Shown piece after piece: positions 1 through 11,400 of a DNA stretch of 64,000 nt. The notes below the pieces were generated by a model that was given only the letters and a program-made list of their open reading frames with translations, did not search any database and was not told the DNA's origin. The DNA comes from Symsagittifera roscoffensis. Lineage: Eukaryota; Xenacoelomorpha; Acoela; Convolutidae. A program made the position numbers and the translations under genes. The stretch's first letter is position 1. Every line of letters starts with the position of its first letter. The stretch spans positions 8,041,716-8,105,715 of the forward strand of contig NC_087067.1 of assembly GCF_963678635.1 (NCBI RefSeq), in the 5' to 3' direction.

Positions 1-27
1 GGATGGCCTTATTTTATCTTAGAAAAA

Positions 28-318
28 ATGACTATTTTATACGCTATGTTTAGTTTTTCTGGATTCTTCTCTTCACTGTTGAAAAGAATATACAACATAT
101 GTGCGATACACACACAAGTGAACAAACAAGCAATTGTAGCACTCTTAATATTCGCAGGATTTTCTGCAATATTTTCAACCTCACTAATTCAAATTTTTTT
201 GGACGCTCAAATTATTGAATACAACGAAAAACTATCTACCACACCAAACGCATGTGACACTCCACAAACAAACACAAATCCAACACCAACAGAACCAATC
301 ACGAAATTTACATTATAA
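28..318 (+). CDS. hypothetical small membrane-anchored protein (unsupported by homology)
   Basis: An uninterrupted 96-codon ATG-started frame. Residues about 36-58 form one strongly hydrophobic stretch (AIVALLIFAGFSAIF), which could be a single membrane segment. The tail is Thr/Pro/Asn-rich (TNTNPTPTEPI). I do not recognise it. It sits upstream of other broken plus-strand open stretches on the same C-rich, G-poor strand, so it may be part of one decayed gene or element. An ORF of this length can arise by chance in AT-rich DNA. Confidence 0.2.
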   Translation: MTILYAMFSFSGFFSSLLKRIYNICAIHTQVNKQAIVALLIFAGFSAIFSTSLIQIFLDAQIIEYNEKLSTTPNACDTPQTNTNPTPTEPITKFTL

Positions 319-650
319 CCATCCTTTATCATTAGTACCACGAAATTAAAGCAATATACCGATAACAGAGCACACCCCTCCGAGTCAAGGCTACCCACAA
401 AGTCCAGTTTCTCACATGGTAGTTCACCAGCCAAATATTGACGACACATATGAAACAGATTGTAGAACAACCACGCGCCACCAGTTTCCATTCTCAAAAC
501 AACCATCTTTTTAGCCCACGATGAGTCGCCAGATTGATCCCTCAACCGTTCCCTTTCCTACTCAACCAACCTCCAACGTCACTCCTCTTGCATTTCCCTT
601 TCTGACCTCACTTCTTCTCCCTTACCCACATTCACTACTAACGACCACAG

Positions 651-968
651 ATGGTTTCTGATGATTCCACGCGAACAATTTTTAACACAATTTCACAATT
701 TAAAAACTCCGATATTGATACCCCAGATGAATTTCAAAATTCCGAACCTAGCCCATCCACTTTTTCTCAACCTCCCTTCCATCCAATTCATCATCAACAT
801 CCCGATGAAACCTCCTCAGCACCCTCATCCTACACCGATGCAACACCAACACTTTCGCCAACGACCAGTGACCAGCCCGACACCCCTAGCCCCGTCACTG
901 AAGCACTACAAAATGAACTAAACAATTTCATCACTTTAAAACAACATCATCATGTACTAAAACACTAA
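651..968 (+). CDS. hypothetical Ser/Thr/Pro-rich ORF
   Basis: A 105-codon ATG frame with a low-complexity Ser/Pro/Thr-rich middle (for example SEPSPSTFSQPPFHP and TLSPTTSDQPDTPSP) and a His-rich end. No domain is recognisable. It could be the disordered N-terminal part of a gag-like or structural protein whose remainder is broken further downstream (1271-2154). The composition partly reflects the G-poor strand bias of 240-2160, which by itself produces Pro/Thr/Ser/His codons. No signal for splicing or expression can be judged. Confidence 0.2.
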   Translation: MVSDDSTRTIFNTISQFKNSDIDTPDEFQNSEPSPSTFSQPPFHPIHHQHPDETSSAPSSYTDATPTLSPTTSDQPDTPSPVTEALQNELNNFITLKQHHHVLKH

Positions 969-1270
969 CAATTCATCAATTATCATTTACAATTCCTCCT
1001 CTGAATCCTCAGACCAAACATCCACAGCAGTAGAATTCTGAACTTTTGTAATACAACTTATCATTCTTCCCACAAAACGCTTACTTTCAGACCACTAACA
1101 ACGACCAACAAACTTAATTTGATGAGTGTAGCCTAGTTCTCCCACTATCATGGACCTCATACTACCATTTCACTAACCCACTAGCACTCCCCTTATACAA
1201 AAATCCAGCCAATAATGAAATATATCAATCCAGATTACATAAACTGAGTACCGCACTGCATGAAAAATAA

Positions 1271-2154
1271 TTTACGACTATAGGACCAACCCAATCTTTA
1301 AATAGATTCGTAGCACAAAAAGCCAACAGACTTGCAATTAACCATTACGATCACGCTATTGCACGATATATGGAAGATACAGATATAGAAGATGACCCTA
1401 GCACTAACCCACAATTAACCGAAAAAATTTTCATAAAATCATCATATGTGTTTCTCATTGACAGCATGAATAAAAAAATCCGATAATATTGTATTCACAC
1501 CACTCAAAAATACTAAAGCTTATGAATCCTACTTTAATAAATTTAACCACTTTACACTAATTTTTCACTTCTTTGCGCCCAAGGAACATAACTTGAACTG
1601 TTCACATAAAGTTATGTTACGCACAAAATTAACTCACACATACACCTATTTTAAATTTATTCAACACAATTACCTAACTCACAGACCATCATGAAATCCA
1701 CAGCACAGATTTACATTCATTTACTCCAAATACACCTCACCATTTTTTCTAAACTTTACTTATTGTATAAAAAACTAACATCCACGGCATCCTCCATAAC
1801 TATGATCCCATCAGACAAATGTAAATATTCTGCCCACTAACCAAGTCTTTCGACATTGAAGAATCACGCCCACTAATCAATCCCCACGAATATATACAAC
1901 CCATCAAAGTCCATATACTAGAATACCTACACAATCCTAAAAATAATCACAAACTCTATAACTTAATCCAAAATGCATGGCATGAATTCTCACTGAATAA
2001 CGAAGAGCGGAACATCATCCGAGCACTCCAGCTTATATGGCCTCTCCTTCAGACTAAAAATGTCATTTGCACGCTTGCAAAACTTCTCATTTCATAAGAT
2101 ACAATTCGCACTATATTCTCTAATGGATTTTTGGACAAGGACAAACCTTTGTAA
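1271..2154 (+). pseudogene. decayed plus-strand coding remnant, unidentified
   Basis: Three open stretches lie in succession on the plus strand. 1271-1483 (71 codons) contains NHYDHAIARYMEDTDIEDD. 1825-2094 (90 codons) contains LYNLIQNAWHEFSLNNEER and IIRALQLIWPLLQ. 2098-2151 continues in the same frame after one TAA. The predicted polypeptides look like a helical soluble protein rather than random AT-rich translation. The first stretch is in a different frame from the other two, so at least one frameshift is needed. I recognise no family; a retroelement gag or a viral nucleoprotein-like protein are guesses only. Confidence 0.3.
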
Positions 2155-2160
2155 GTATAA

Positions 2161-3590
2161 TTGAATATTTTAAAAAACAAAAAAACAAAAAACACTAACC
2201 ATTCATCAAATGGGTCTCATTTTTCTTTTTTAGATTTCCCCGTTCACTCATCAAAAACAAACAAAAAAATAAACAAAATAAAAACATAAGCTCTTATCTA
2301 AAAGCTTTTTCAATTCTCAGTTCATAATTGCAGTATATGATTAAATTTATAGTCTAAAAATCTTTTTCGAGGAGCAGTACAATCATAAAATTAAATTCAA
2401 AAGACAGTAAAGTAATATTCCTAAAGCAGTAATTTCGTTAAAAAAACTGCAAATAAAATGGAGAAAACTAACCCAATTTCAAATCCCTTCATCCGACCAT
2501 AAATTACACACTCGTTCCACAACTCACACAGCTCGCCCACGAAAAATCGTTTGAATAATGAACTTTAGGTTTCAACTTTCACTGATAAGAACTCTAAATT
2601 GTTTACCCACTTTTCAAACTTTCCTTTTGCTTGGTTGCAAGGAATTATAGAAGTAAGCCAAACTAACCAACGCGGCTTACTAACGCCACAACACCACAAG
2701 AAAAAAAACCGGATTAAAACCAGATTGAATATAATAAATTATTCTTTTGGAACCCACTTTCAAGTTTTGTTGAAACCGAATAAAACTCAAAAAAGTCGAA
2801 AATCAAACCAAAAACAATTTTTTCTACTTTTGAGAAAAGGACAAAACCAAAACAAAAAGTGAAAAACGCCAAATGGAAAGAGAACAAAATGTTGAACATA
2901 AAGAGAGTCTCTGCCCAAACAGATCCTAAAATGTAACCCACTCTGGCCTCACCCAACCGAACGATGTCTTTCGAAGTACATGCTCCCACCCTGCACTACG
3001 GTTCCGATACTCAACTTTTTTGATAAAATTAGCTCCAAGTTGAGCAACTCTTTAAAATAAATGAACTAAAATAAAACGCTTTTGCGAAAAAAACTATTAA
3101 AAAAATCATTCAAAAAATGACTTCTTTTTTGTATATATATATAAATGCAATATGATGTAAAGATTTCTTAGCACCTAAGGAACGAGCAGCAAAGGAGATG
3201 AAAACCCGATTACATTTAAATTCTGGATAGGCAAACCTATTTGGTTTATTGCCGTATTCACTACCCTCAAAGGATATGAAGTATGCACTCAACACCGCAG
3301 CAAAGGAAATCCATTGAAAAAAAACAAGGGCCATCCCGCTGTTGATCTCACATACCGATCCTAGTCACTTAGCATTTCAAACGGAAAAGTCAAATTTCAC
3401 CTCGCACTTTGTCTCGCTCTAAGCGTAACGAAATCGATACATCATTGCATCGATCTGAAGTCTTGACACAATCACTCGAGACGATCCACGATCAAGGAGA
3501 CCTATCTTTGAACACGAACAAAGGATCTTGTTATTTTCTACTCAACCAAACTTATATCTCCACTTCTAAGGAAGTCAATGCCCAAGCTCA
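2161..3590. other. AT-rich stretch without a recognisable gene
   Basis: Mostly A-rich low-complexity sequence with short chance ORFs. The only frame that looks coding-like runs about 3409-3633 on the plus strand and lacks an ATG near its start. It includes RSEVLTQSLETIHDQGDLS. It runs across the start of the tandem unit at about 3592, which suggests it is interrupted there. I recognise no family in it. Confidence 0.4.
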
Positions 3591-4958
3591 AAAAAACCAC
3601 TTCACAGGTCCTTCACTGCAAAAAAACAATTAAAAACTAAAAAACTCAAAAACCCGTGGAACCAGTTTAAACTAGTTTTCATAAACCAATTATATTCTTG
3701 ATGAAACTATCTCTAAAAATTATATCTAACTAACCAATCATATTCCATCAAAAAAACTGACACTTATTCGTAAGTGCTGAAACTATTTGTAGTTTCCGCA
3801 CCAGAACAGTTTGAATAAATCTTAAACTACAGTTGTTCTTCTTCTAGATAAACACCAAGAACTAACTAGCAAAACAACTCATACATAACTCATATCGCTG
3901 TTTCAGGCCCTTATCAATTACCTCTTATTGTTTATCGGCACATTTGCAGTTTTGATTCATGATCTAGTTCTGAATCAGGGATTAACATCCCAGTGACTTC
4001 AAGCCGGTTAGCTGTACACTTGCCCTTGAAATTTTCAGTGATTGCGAAAAAGTCTTAACTGATCAATTAGTACCAATCTATGTTATTTATTAGCTCGCCA
4101 AAAGTTGTGCAGTTTTATGTTGATAATTTTGACTAGTAAATTTCGAGAATCTATCTTATCAGCAACTATTCTCAGAAGTGCCTAATTTCTGAAAGAAGAT
4201 TTGAAGTCTATTTTTCTTTTAAATTTTCAATTTTAATTTCCTAATCGACCAATTCGTTATTGTTCAATTTGCATCAAAGCCATCTCGGATGAGCATACCG
4301 GGCTGGGATGTTCGATTCTTGATTTGACCATAACGGTCTAACGATGTCAGATTTTTGTTGCAAATTGAGACAGAAGAACGAAAGCTATAGTCAAACAGGG
4401 TCAAATCATGAATCAAACAGACCAAAAAAAACAAACAGGGTAGAGTCTGGGGTTAAACAGGAACAAATCATGTGTCAAACAGGGTCAACAGAGTCGCCCG
4501 GCTCGAGATCCCGCTCAAAAACCGCTCAAGATTTGAGCGGTTTGTGCGGTTTTTTTTGGAAAAACTGCTCAAACCACTCAAATCTTGCTTTAAAAACCGC
4601 TCATTTCTTGCAGTGATTTTTGAACGGTTTTTCAAGCAATATTTGAGCGGTTTTTAAGCGGTTTTTGAGCGGTCTTATAAAAAAAATCGATTAAAAAAAC
4701 AAACAAGCCTGGAAAAGTAAAGTGACCCCGGGTTGACCTCCATGAACCAAAAATGCTTATCTTACTTTACGCCACACCAGAAATGCTTATCATGCAATTG
4801 CCTGCATTAAATGTATGGAAAAAAGTTAATCATACAATTTTCATACAATTTCAAAAAACTATTGATAAAATATTCAATCTAGTTTATCCGGCTATTTAAG
4901 CCAAATACAACAGTTTGGTAATGAAAAATAACTACGTTTAAATTTTTGAAAAAAAAAT

Positions 4959-5000
4959 GGTTATCATACAATTTCTATGTAAGAAAATTGTATGATAACC
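4959..5000. repeat. nested hairpin inside the palindrome arm
   Basis: GGTTATCATACAATTTCT is followed after a short loop by its near-perfect complement ending GATAACC. Similar TATGATAACC/GGTTATCATA hairpins occur at the matching places in the other three arms (about 5995-6035, 9725-9765, 10715-10760), where they are slightly degraded. Confidence 0.7.
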
Positions 5001-5199
5001 AATTTTTCATGAAAAGCAAGATGTTCAGAAACATGTTAAAACTTGTTTCTAATCGAATTTAAAGTAATTAAGAGTGCTTTTGCTCAATTTAAAACATCCT
5101 GCTCATCAAAATCGAGGTTTTTAAACCAGTTTTTTTGCTCAGTTTCAAAATTGGAAGTTTACTTTTTCAATTCCATCGATCCTGTTGGGCTCTATCGGC

Positions 5200-5715
5200 C
5201 CTGTTCAACTCTGTTGACCCTGTTTGACGCTTCATTCGACCGTGATCGAATTATGGTTCGACCCTGTTTGACCCATGACTCGAACCGGTTTGAATCTGTT
5301 GACCCTTTTTGACCGATGATTATATCATGTTCGCCCGAGTCGAGCGTTTTCACCTAATTTGAAGCAAGATTTGAGCGGTTTGAGCGGTTTTTTTAGACAA
5401 TTACCTTCAAAATCTTGCATCAAAATGAGCGGTTTGAGCGGTTTTTGAACGGTTTTTCTAACCAACCGCTCAAAAACCGCGCAAAGTTTGAACGTTTTTT
5501 TTTGGATAAACCGTTCAAATCTTGCGCGGTTTGAGCGGTTTTTTTTAGAAAAACCGTTCAAAAACCGCTCAAACCGCTCATTTTGATGCAAGATTTTGAA
5601 CGTAATTGTCTAAAAAAAAAACGCTCAAACCGCTCAAGTCTTGCTTCAATTAGGTGGAAAATCTCGACTCGGGCCAACATAATATAATCATCGGTCAAAA
5701 AGGGTCAACATATTC
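5200..5715. repeat. GAGCGGTTT and GACCCTGTTTGAC motif clusters at palindrome centre
   Basis: The centre of palindrome 1 is dense in GAGCGGTTTGAGCGGTTTTT and its complement AACCGCTCAAACCGCTC, many in opposing orientation a few bases apart. It is flanked by degenerate TGTTGACCC/TGTTTGACCC repeats. Equivalent clusters lie at 4490-4675, 9245-9450, 10000-10460 and 11030-11240. They look like satellite-style short repeats that grew inside the foldback arms. Confidence 0.75.
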
Positions 5716-7166
5716 AAACCGGTTCGAGTCATGGGTCAAACAGGGTCGAACCATAATTCGATCACGGTCGAATGAAGCGTCAAACCGGGTCAACAGAGTT
5801 GAACAGGGCCGATAGAGCCCAACAGGATCGATGGAATTGAAAAAGTAAACTACCAATTTGTGACGAGTGAAACTGAGCAAAAAATCTGGTTTTAAAACCT
5901 CGATTTTGAGCGAAAGCACTATTTATTAATTTAAATTCGATTAAAAACAAGTTTTAACATGATTCTGAACATCTTGCCTTTCATGAAAAATTCGTTATCA
6001 TACAATTTTCTTATCTAGAATTTGTGTGATAACCATTTTTTTCAAAAAATTAAACGTAGTTATTTTTCATCACCAGACTGTTGTATTTGGTTTAAATAGC
6101 CGGAGAAACTAGATTGAATCTTTTTTCAATTGTTTTTTAAAATTGTATGAAAATTGTATGATTAACATTTTTCCAAACATTTAATGCAAGCAATTGTATG
6201 ATAAGCATTTTCGGTGTGGGGAAAAGTAAGATAAGCATTTTCGGTTTATGGAGGTCAACCCCGGGTCACTTTACCTTTCCAAGCCTTTTTGCTTGTTTTT
6301 GCTCTGTTGACCCTGTTTGACACATGATTTGTTCCTGTTTAACCACAGACTCTACCCTGTTTGTTTCTTTTGACCTGTTTGATTCAAGATTTGACCCTGT
6401 TTGACTATAGCTTTTGTTCTTCCGTCTCAACTTGCAACAAAAATCTGACATCGTTAGACCGTTTTGGTCAAATCAAGAATCGAACATCCCAGCCCGATAT
6501 GATCATCCGAGATGGCTTTGATGCAAATTGAACAACAACGAATTGGCCGATTAGAAAATTAAATTTAAAAAATTAAAAGAAAATTAAAAATTTTGTCCCG
6601 CGTCTTGCACTTCAAAAGCTTCTTTGAGAATTTAGCACTTCTGAGAATAGTTGCTGATCAAGATAGATTCTAGAAAGTTACTTGTCAAAATTATCAAGAT
6701 CAAACTGCACAACTATTGTTGAGCTAAGAAATAACATAGATTTATACTAATTGATCAGGTGAGAATTTCGCAATCACTGAAAATTTCAAGGGCAAGTGTA
6801 CAGTTAACCGCTTTGAAGTCACTGGGATGATAATCCCTGATTCAGAACTGGATCATGAATCAAAGTTGCAAATGTGCCGATAAATAAAAAGCGGCAATTG
6901 ATGAGGGTCTGAAACTAGGATATGAGTTATGTATGAGTTATGTTGCGAGTAAGTTCTTGGTGTTTATCTAGAAGAAGAACAACTGTAGTTTAAGATTTAT
7001 TCGAACTGTTCTGGTGCGGAAACTACAAGTAGTTTCAGCACTTACAAATAAGTGTCAATGTTACTGTTGGATTATGATTGGTTAGTTAGTAAAAATTTTA
7101 GAGATAGTTTTATCGAGAAAATAGTTGGTTTATAAAAACTAGTTCAGAACTGGTTCCACGGTGTTT

Positions 7167-7285
7167 AATACATGGCAAACATTTAACTTATGTTATTACA
7201 AGGAAAATCTATTCCCTTTCATAAAACATAGCTTGCAGATCGCATATTCTATTGCCTATATTAAAACATGGGGGTCTGCGATTTT
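7167..7285. repeat. short repeat ending in CATGGGGGTCTGCGA
   Basis: A ~115-bp block (TAATACATGG ... AAGGAAAATCTATTCC ... AAACATGGGGGTCTGCGA). Near-identical copies are at 12095-12210, with a diverged one at 15870-15985. The copies in the tandem units lie immediately right of the foldback element. Confidence 0.75.
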
Positions 7286-7309
7286 ATTCAAAGGGATAAT
7301 CAAAAATTG

Positions 7310-8335
7310 ATGCTACAGGTGATGAAACAGCAAACTCGGTATTCATATACTGCCCACCGATAACATTTTTTTCCAAAAAAAACTACACGTTGAACAAGGT
7401 AACAATGGATCGCGGTATCAATTTCAGATCTTGATTGGAATTGATGGATACTTCTGCTAGTGAGGTATTTGATTAAATGACTCAATTTGTAACCGAATTG
7501 ATAAGGCAAAACCTAAAATGAGCTGCTGCAATGTGTTTTTAAAGCGGTTTTTAACTAGATAATTTTCTTTTCGCAGATACTGCGTACAACAATACGAGAG
7601 ATCAAATTAGAAGGGTTTAATATAGCCATACATGGTAAACAGACCATTTTGATCTAGCGATACAAGAAGAATTAAGGGCAGCGGTATCTTCAGTGTTGAA
7701 GCAACGAAAAATATTTCAATTTTCAGAGTTTTCCTGTCGAATGAATCAATTGCTATAACAATATAACAGCATTTTCTACAAGCATCTGGAATATTTTGAT
7801 TGAAGTAATGTAAGAAAGGGTGAAGCTCTTGGGAAAACTAGGCAGTGTATTGCTCCCCAATGTTGAGCTGCCATTACTTTGGCTCCAACTGACGACATGC
7901 TCAATTAAGTTAAGAGTACTGGATTTAGTCCAAACAAACTCGAGTGGGACATAACTTACTCATTTATATCTGTACTCGAACTGCACTGCCTTTAAATCTT
8001 ATCAGCAAAACTTTTAAAAATTATCCTAGTTCAACACCTTGCTTCATTTTTGTCGAAACACTTTTCAATTGCAACAAGATCAAAATCAAGGCTGTTTCTT
8101 TGTATTTGAAAAATTTATTTAATATATTTTTTATTATTTTATAATTTAATTGTACTCTATAGAATTTTATGAGCCCAGTTTTCTCTGTGTTTGTCCTTAT
8201 ATTCTTATGCGTACGCGTATTCCACGAGCGATTGTTGAACTGCTTTTGGTGCGATCAAAAGCCCACCAAGCCTTGTGCAATGCATACTTGATTAGAATCA
8301 CGGTCTAATTATTGATAGCATTATCGAATTTTTAG
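7310..8335 (-). repeat. R1 repeat copy a, minus-strand coding-like
   Basis: One of five diverged copies of a ~0.6-1-kb family. Read on the minus strand it gives, in shifting frames, peptides shared with the other copies: MAAQHWGAIHCLVFPRAS (about 7800-7860), a segment ending in LPLILLVSLDQNGLF, and GYKLSHLIKYLTS (about 7470-7510). A retained protein reading across copies suggests R1 derives from a real gene. I do not recognise that gene. Confidence 0.55.
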
Positions 8336-8400
8336 GCAAAAAAATCACTTCACAGGTCCTTCACTGCAAAAAACAATTAAAAGCTAAAAAACTCAAAAAC

Positions 8401-11400
8401 CCGTGGAACCAGTTTAAACTAGTTTTTATAAACCAATTATATTCTTGATGAAACTATCTCTAAACATTATTACTAACTAACCAATCATATCCATCACTAA
8501 AACTGACACTTATTCGTAAATGCTGAAACTAATTGTAGTTTCCGCACCGGAACAGTTTGAATAAATCTTAAACTACAGTTGTTCTTCTTCTAGATAAACA
8601 CCAAGAACTAACTCGCAAAATAACTCATACATAACTCATATCGCTGTTTCAGGCCCTTATCAATTGACTCTTATTGTTTATCGGCCCATTTGCAGTTTTG
8701 ATTCATGATCTAGTTCTGAATCAGGGATTAACATCGCAGTGACTTCAAACCGGTTAACTGTACACTTGCCCTTGAAATTTTCAGTGATTGCGAAAAATTC
8801 TCAACTGATCAATTAACCAATCTATGTTATTTATTAGCTCTCCAAAAGTTGTGCAGTTTTATGTTGATAATTTTGACTAGTAAATTTCGAGAATCTATCT
8901 TATCAGCAACTATTCTCAGAAGTGCCTAATTTCTGAAAGAAGCTTTTGAAGTTTATTTTTCTTTTAATTTTTCAATTTTAATTTCCTAATCGACCAATTC
9001 GTTATTGTTCAATTTGCATCAAAGCCATCTCGGATGAGCATACCGGGCTGGGATGTTCGATTCTTGATTTGACCAAAACAGTCTAACGATGTCAGATTTT
9101 TGTTGCAAATTGAGACAGAAGATCGAAAGCTATAGTCAAACAGGGTCAAATCATGAATCAAACAGACCAAAAAAAAAACAAACAGGGTAGAGTCTGTGGT
9201 TAAACAGGAACAAATCATGTGTCAAACAGGGTCAACAGAGTCGCCCGGCTCGAGATCTTGCTCAAAAACCGCTCAAGATATGAGAGGTTTGAGCGGTTTT
9301 TCAGCAAGATTTGAGCGGTTTGTGCGGTTTTTTTTGGAAAAACTGCTCAAATCACTCAAATCTTGCTTTAAAAACCGCTCATTTCTTGCAGTGATTTTTG
9401 AACGGATTTTCAAGCAAGATTTGAGCGGTTTTTAAGCGGTATTATAAAAAAAATCGATTAAAAAAACAAAAAGGCCTGGAAAGGTAAAGTGACCCCGGAT
9501 TGACCTCCATGAACCGAAAATGCTTATCTTACTTTTCCCCACACCGGAAATGCTTATCATGCAATTGCCTGCATTAAATGTATGGAAAAAAGTTAATCAT
9601 ACAATTTTCATACAATTTCAAAAAAACATTGAAAAAATATTCAATCTAGTTTATCCGGCTATTTAAGCCAAATACAACAGTTTGGTAATGAAAAACTACT
9701 ACGTTTAATTTTTTGAAAAAAAAATGGTTATCATACAATTTCTATGAAAGAAAAATGTATGATAACCAATTTTTCATGAAAAGCAAGATGTTCAGAAACA
9801 TAATAAAACTTGTTTCTAATCGAATTTAAAGTAATTAAGAGTGCTTTTGCTCAATATAAAACATCCTGCTCATCAAAATCGAGGTTTTAAAACCAGTTTT
9901 TTTGCTCAGTTTCAAAATTGATAGTTTACTTTTTCAATTCCATCGATCCTGTTGGGCTCTATCGGCCCTGTTCAACTCTGTTGACCCTGTTTGACGCTTC
10001 ATCCGACCGTGATCGAATTATGGTTCGACCCTGTTTGACCCATGACTCGAACCGGTTTGAATCTGTTGACCCTTTTTGAACGATGATTATATCATGTTCG
10101 CCCGAGTCGAGCTTTTTCACCTAATTTGAAGCAAGATTTGAGCGGTTTGAGCGGTTTTTTTTAGACAATTACCTTCAAAATCTTGCATCAAAATGAGCGG
10201 TTTGAGCGGTTTTTGAACGGTTTTTCTAACCAACCGCTCAAAAACCGCGCAAAGTTTGAACGGTTTTTTTGGATAAACCGTTCAAAACCGCTCAAACCGC
10301 TCATTTTGATGCAAGATTTTGAACGTAATTGTCTAAAAAAAACCGCTCAAACCGCTCAAGTCTTGCTTCAAATTAGGTGGAAAATCTCGACTCGGGCCAA
10401 CATGATATAATCATCGGTCAAAAAGGGTCAACAGATTCAAACCGGTTCGAGTCATGGGTCAAACAGGGTCGAACCATAATTCGATCACGGTCGAATGAAG
10501 CGTCAAACCGGGTCAACAGAGTTGAACAGGGCCGATAGAGCCCAACAGGATCGATGGAATTGAAAAGGTAAACTACCAATTTGTGACGAGTGAAACTGAG
10601 CAAAAAATCTGGTTTTAAAACCTCGATTTTGAGCGAAAGCACTCTTTATTACTTTAAATTTGATTAAAAACAAGTTTTAACATGATTCTGAACATCTTGC
10701 CTTTCATGAAAAACTCGTTAACATACAATTTTCTTATATAGAATTTGTATGATAACCATTTTTTTCAAAAAATTAAACGTAGTTATTTTTTATCACCAGA
10801 CTGTTGTATTTGGTTTAAATAGCCGGAGAAACTAGATTGAATCTTTTTTCAATGGTTTTTTAAAATTGTATGAAAATTGTATGATTAACATTTTTCCAAA
10901 CATTTAATGCAAATAATTGTATGATAAGCATTTTCGGTGTGGGGAAAAGTAAGATAAACATTTTCGGTTTATGGAGGTCAACCCCGGGTCACTTTACCAT
11001 TTCAGGCCTTTTTGTTAGTTTTAATCGGTTTTCTTTATAAGACCGCTCAGAAAACGCTTAAAAACCGTTCAAAATCACCGCAAGCAATGAGCGGTTTTTT
11101 AAGCAAGATTTGAGCGGTTTGAGCGGTTTTTCCAAAAAAAAACGCCCAAACCGCTCAAATCTTGCTGAAAAACCGCTCAAACCGCTCATATCCTGAGAGT
11201 TTTTTGAGCGGGATCTCGACCCGGGCGACTCTGTTGACCCTGTTTGACACATGGCCCGTTCATGTTTAACCCCTGACTCTACCCTGTTTGTTTCTTTTGA
11301 CCTGTTTGATCCATGATTTGACCCTGTTTGACTATAGCTTTTGTTCTTCCATCTCAACTTGCAACAAAAATCTGACATCGTTAGACCGTTTTGGTCAAAT

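Larger units (their letters stand above)
240..2160. other. compositionally skewed segment: C-rich, G-poor plus strand
   Basis: The plus strand has very few G compared with C. For instance 1141-1200 has 24 C and 3 G. The bias fades after about 2160, where the sequence becomes A-rich without the C excess. Such strand asymmetry is unlike the rest of the window and suggests a distinct origin for this segment. Confidence 0.55.
3654..7161. mobile_element. foldback-type palindromic element, copy 1 (~3.5 kb)
   Basis: The outer ends are CCGTGGAACCAGTT at 3654 and its inverse ending ...GGTTCCACGG at 7161. Matching inverted landmarks run the whole length: the TAGATAAACACCAAGAACTA block (3845) against its complement near 6960, the start of the TCAGATTTTTGTTGCAA block (4345) against about 6445, and the GACCCTGTTTGAC clusters on both sides. 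The arms meet near 5500 with almost no spacer. The right arm lacks about 190 bp corresponding to 4490-4680. No transposase is visible, so this is a non-autonomous foldback-like element or an inverted duplication. No convincing target-site duplication was seen. Confidence 0.8.
3592..8340. repeat. tandem unit 1 (~4.75 kb): foldback element plus R1 copy
   Basis: First of two direct copies. It opens with the block beginning CACTTCACAGGTCCTTCACT (about 3598), which recurs at about 8347. It then carries a giant palindrome (3654-7161), a short repeat ending in CATGGGGGTCTGCGA (about 7280) and an R1 copy (about 7310-8335). The same order and near-identical sequence recur in unit 2. Offsets between matching points run from about 4.75 kb on the left to 4.93 kb on the right, because the right palindrome arm here lacks a ~190-bp block that unit 2 has. 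Confidence 0.85.

Noticed and set aside
4285-4345. tRNA-like text GGGATGTTCGATTCTTGA near the palindrome arms
   Set aside because: The flanking bases do not pair as a T-arm and no cloverleaf can be drawn. It is simply a part of the foldback repeat.
5695-5919. Repeated ORF with NSIDPVGLYRPCSTLLT-type text, also near 5043, 9009 and 10418
   Set aside because: Mirror and duplicate translations of the GACCCTGTTTGAC repeats in the foldback arms. The protein similarity follows from DNA repetition.
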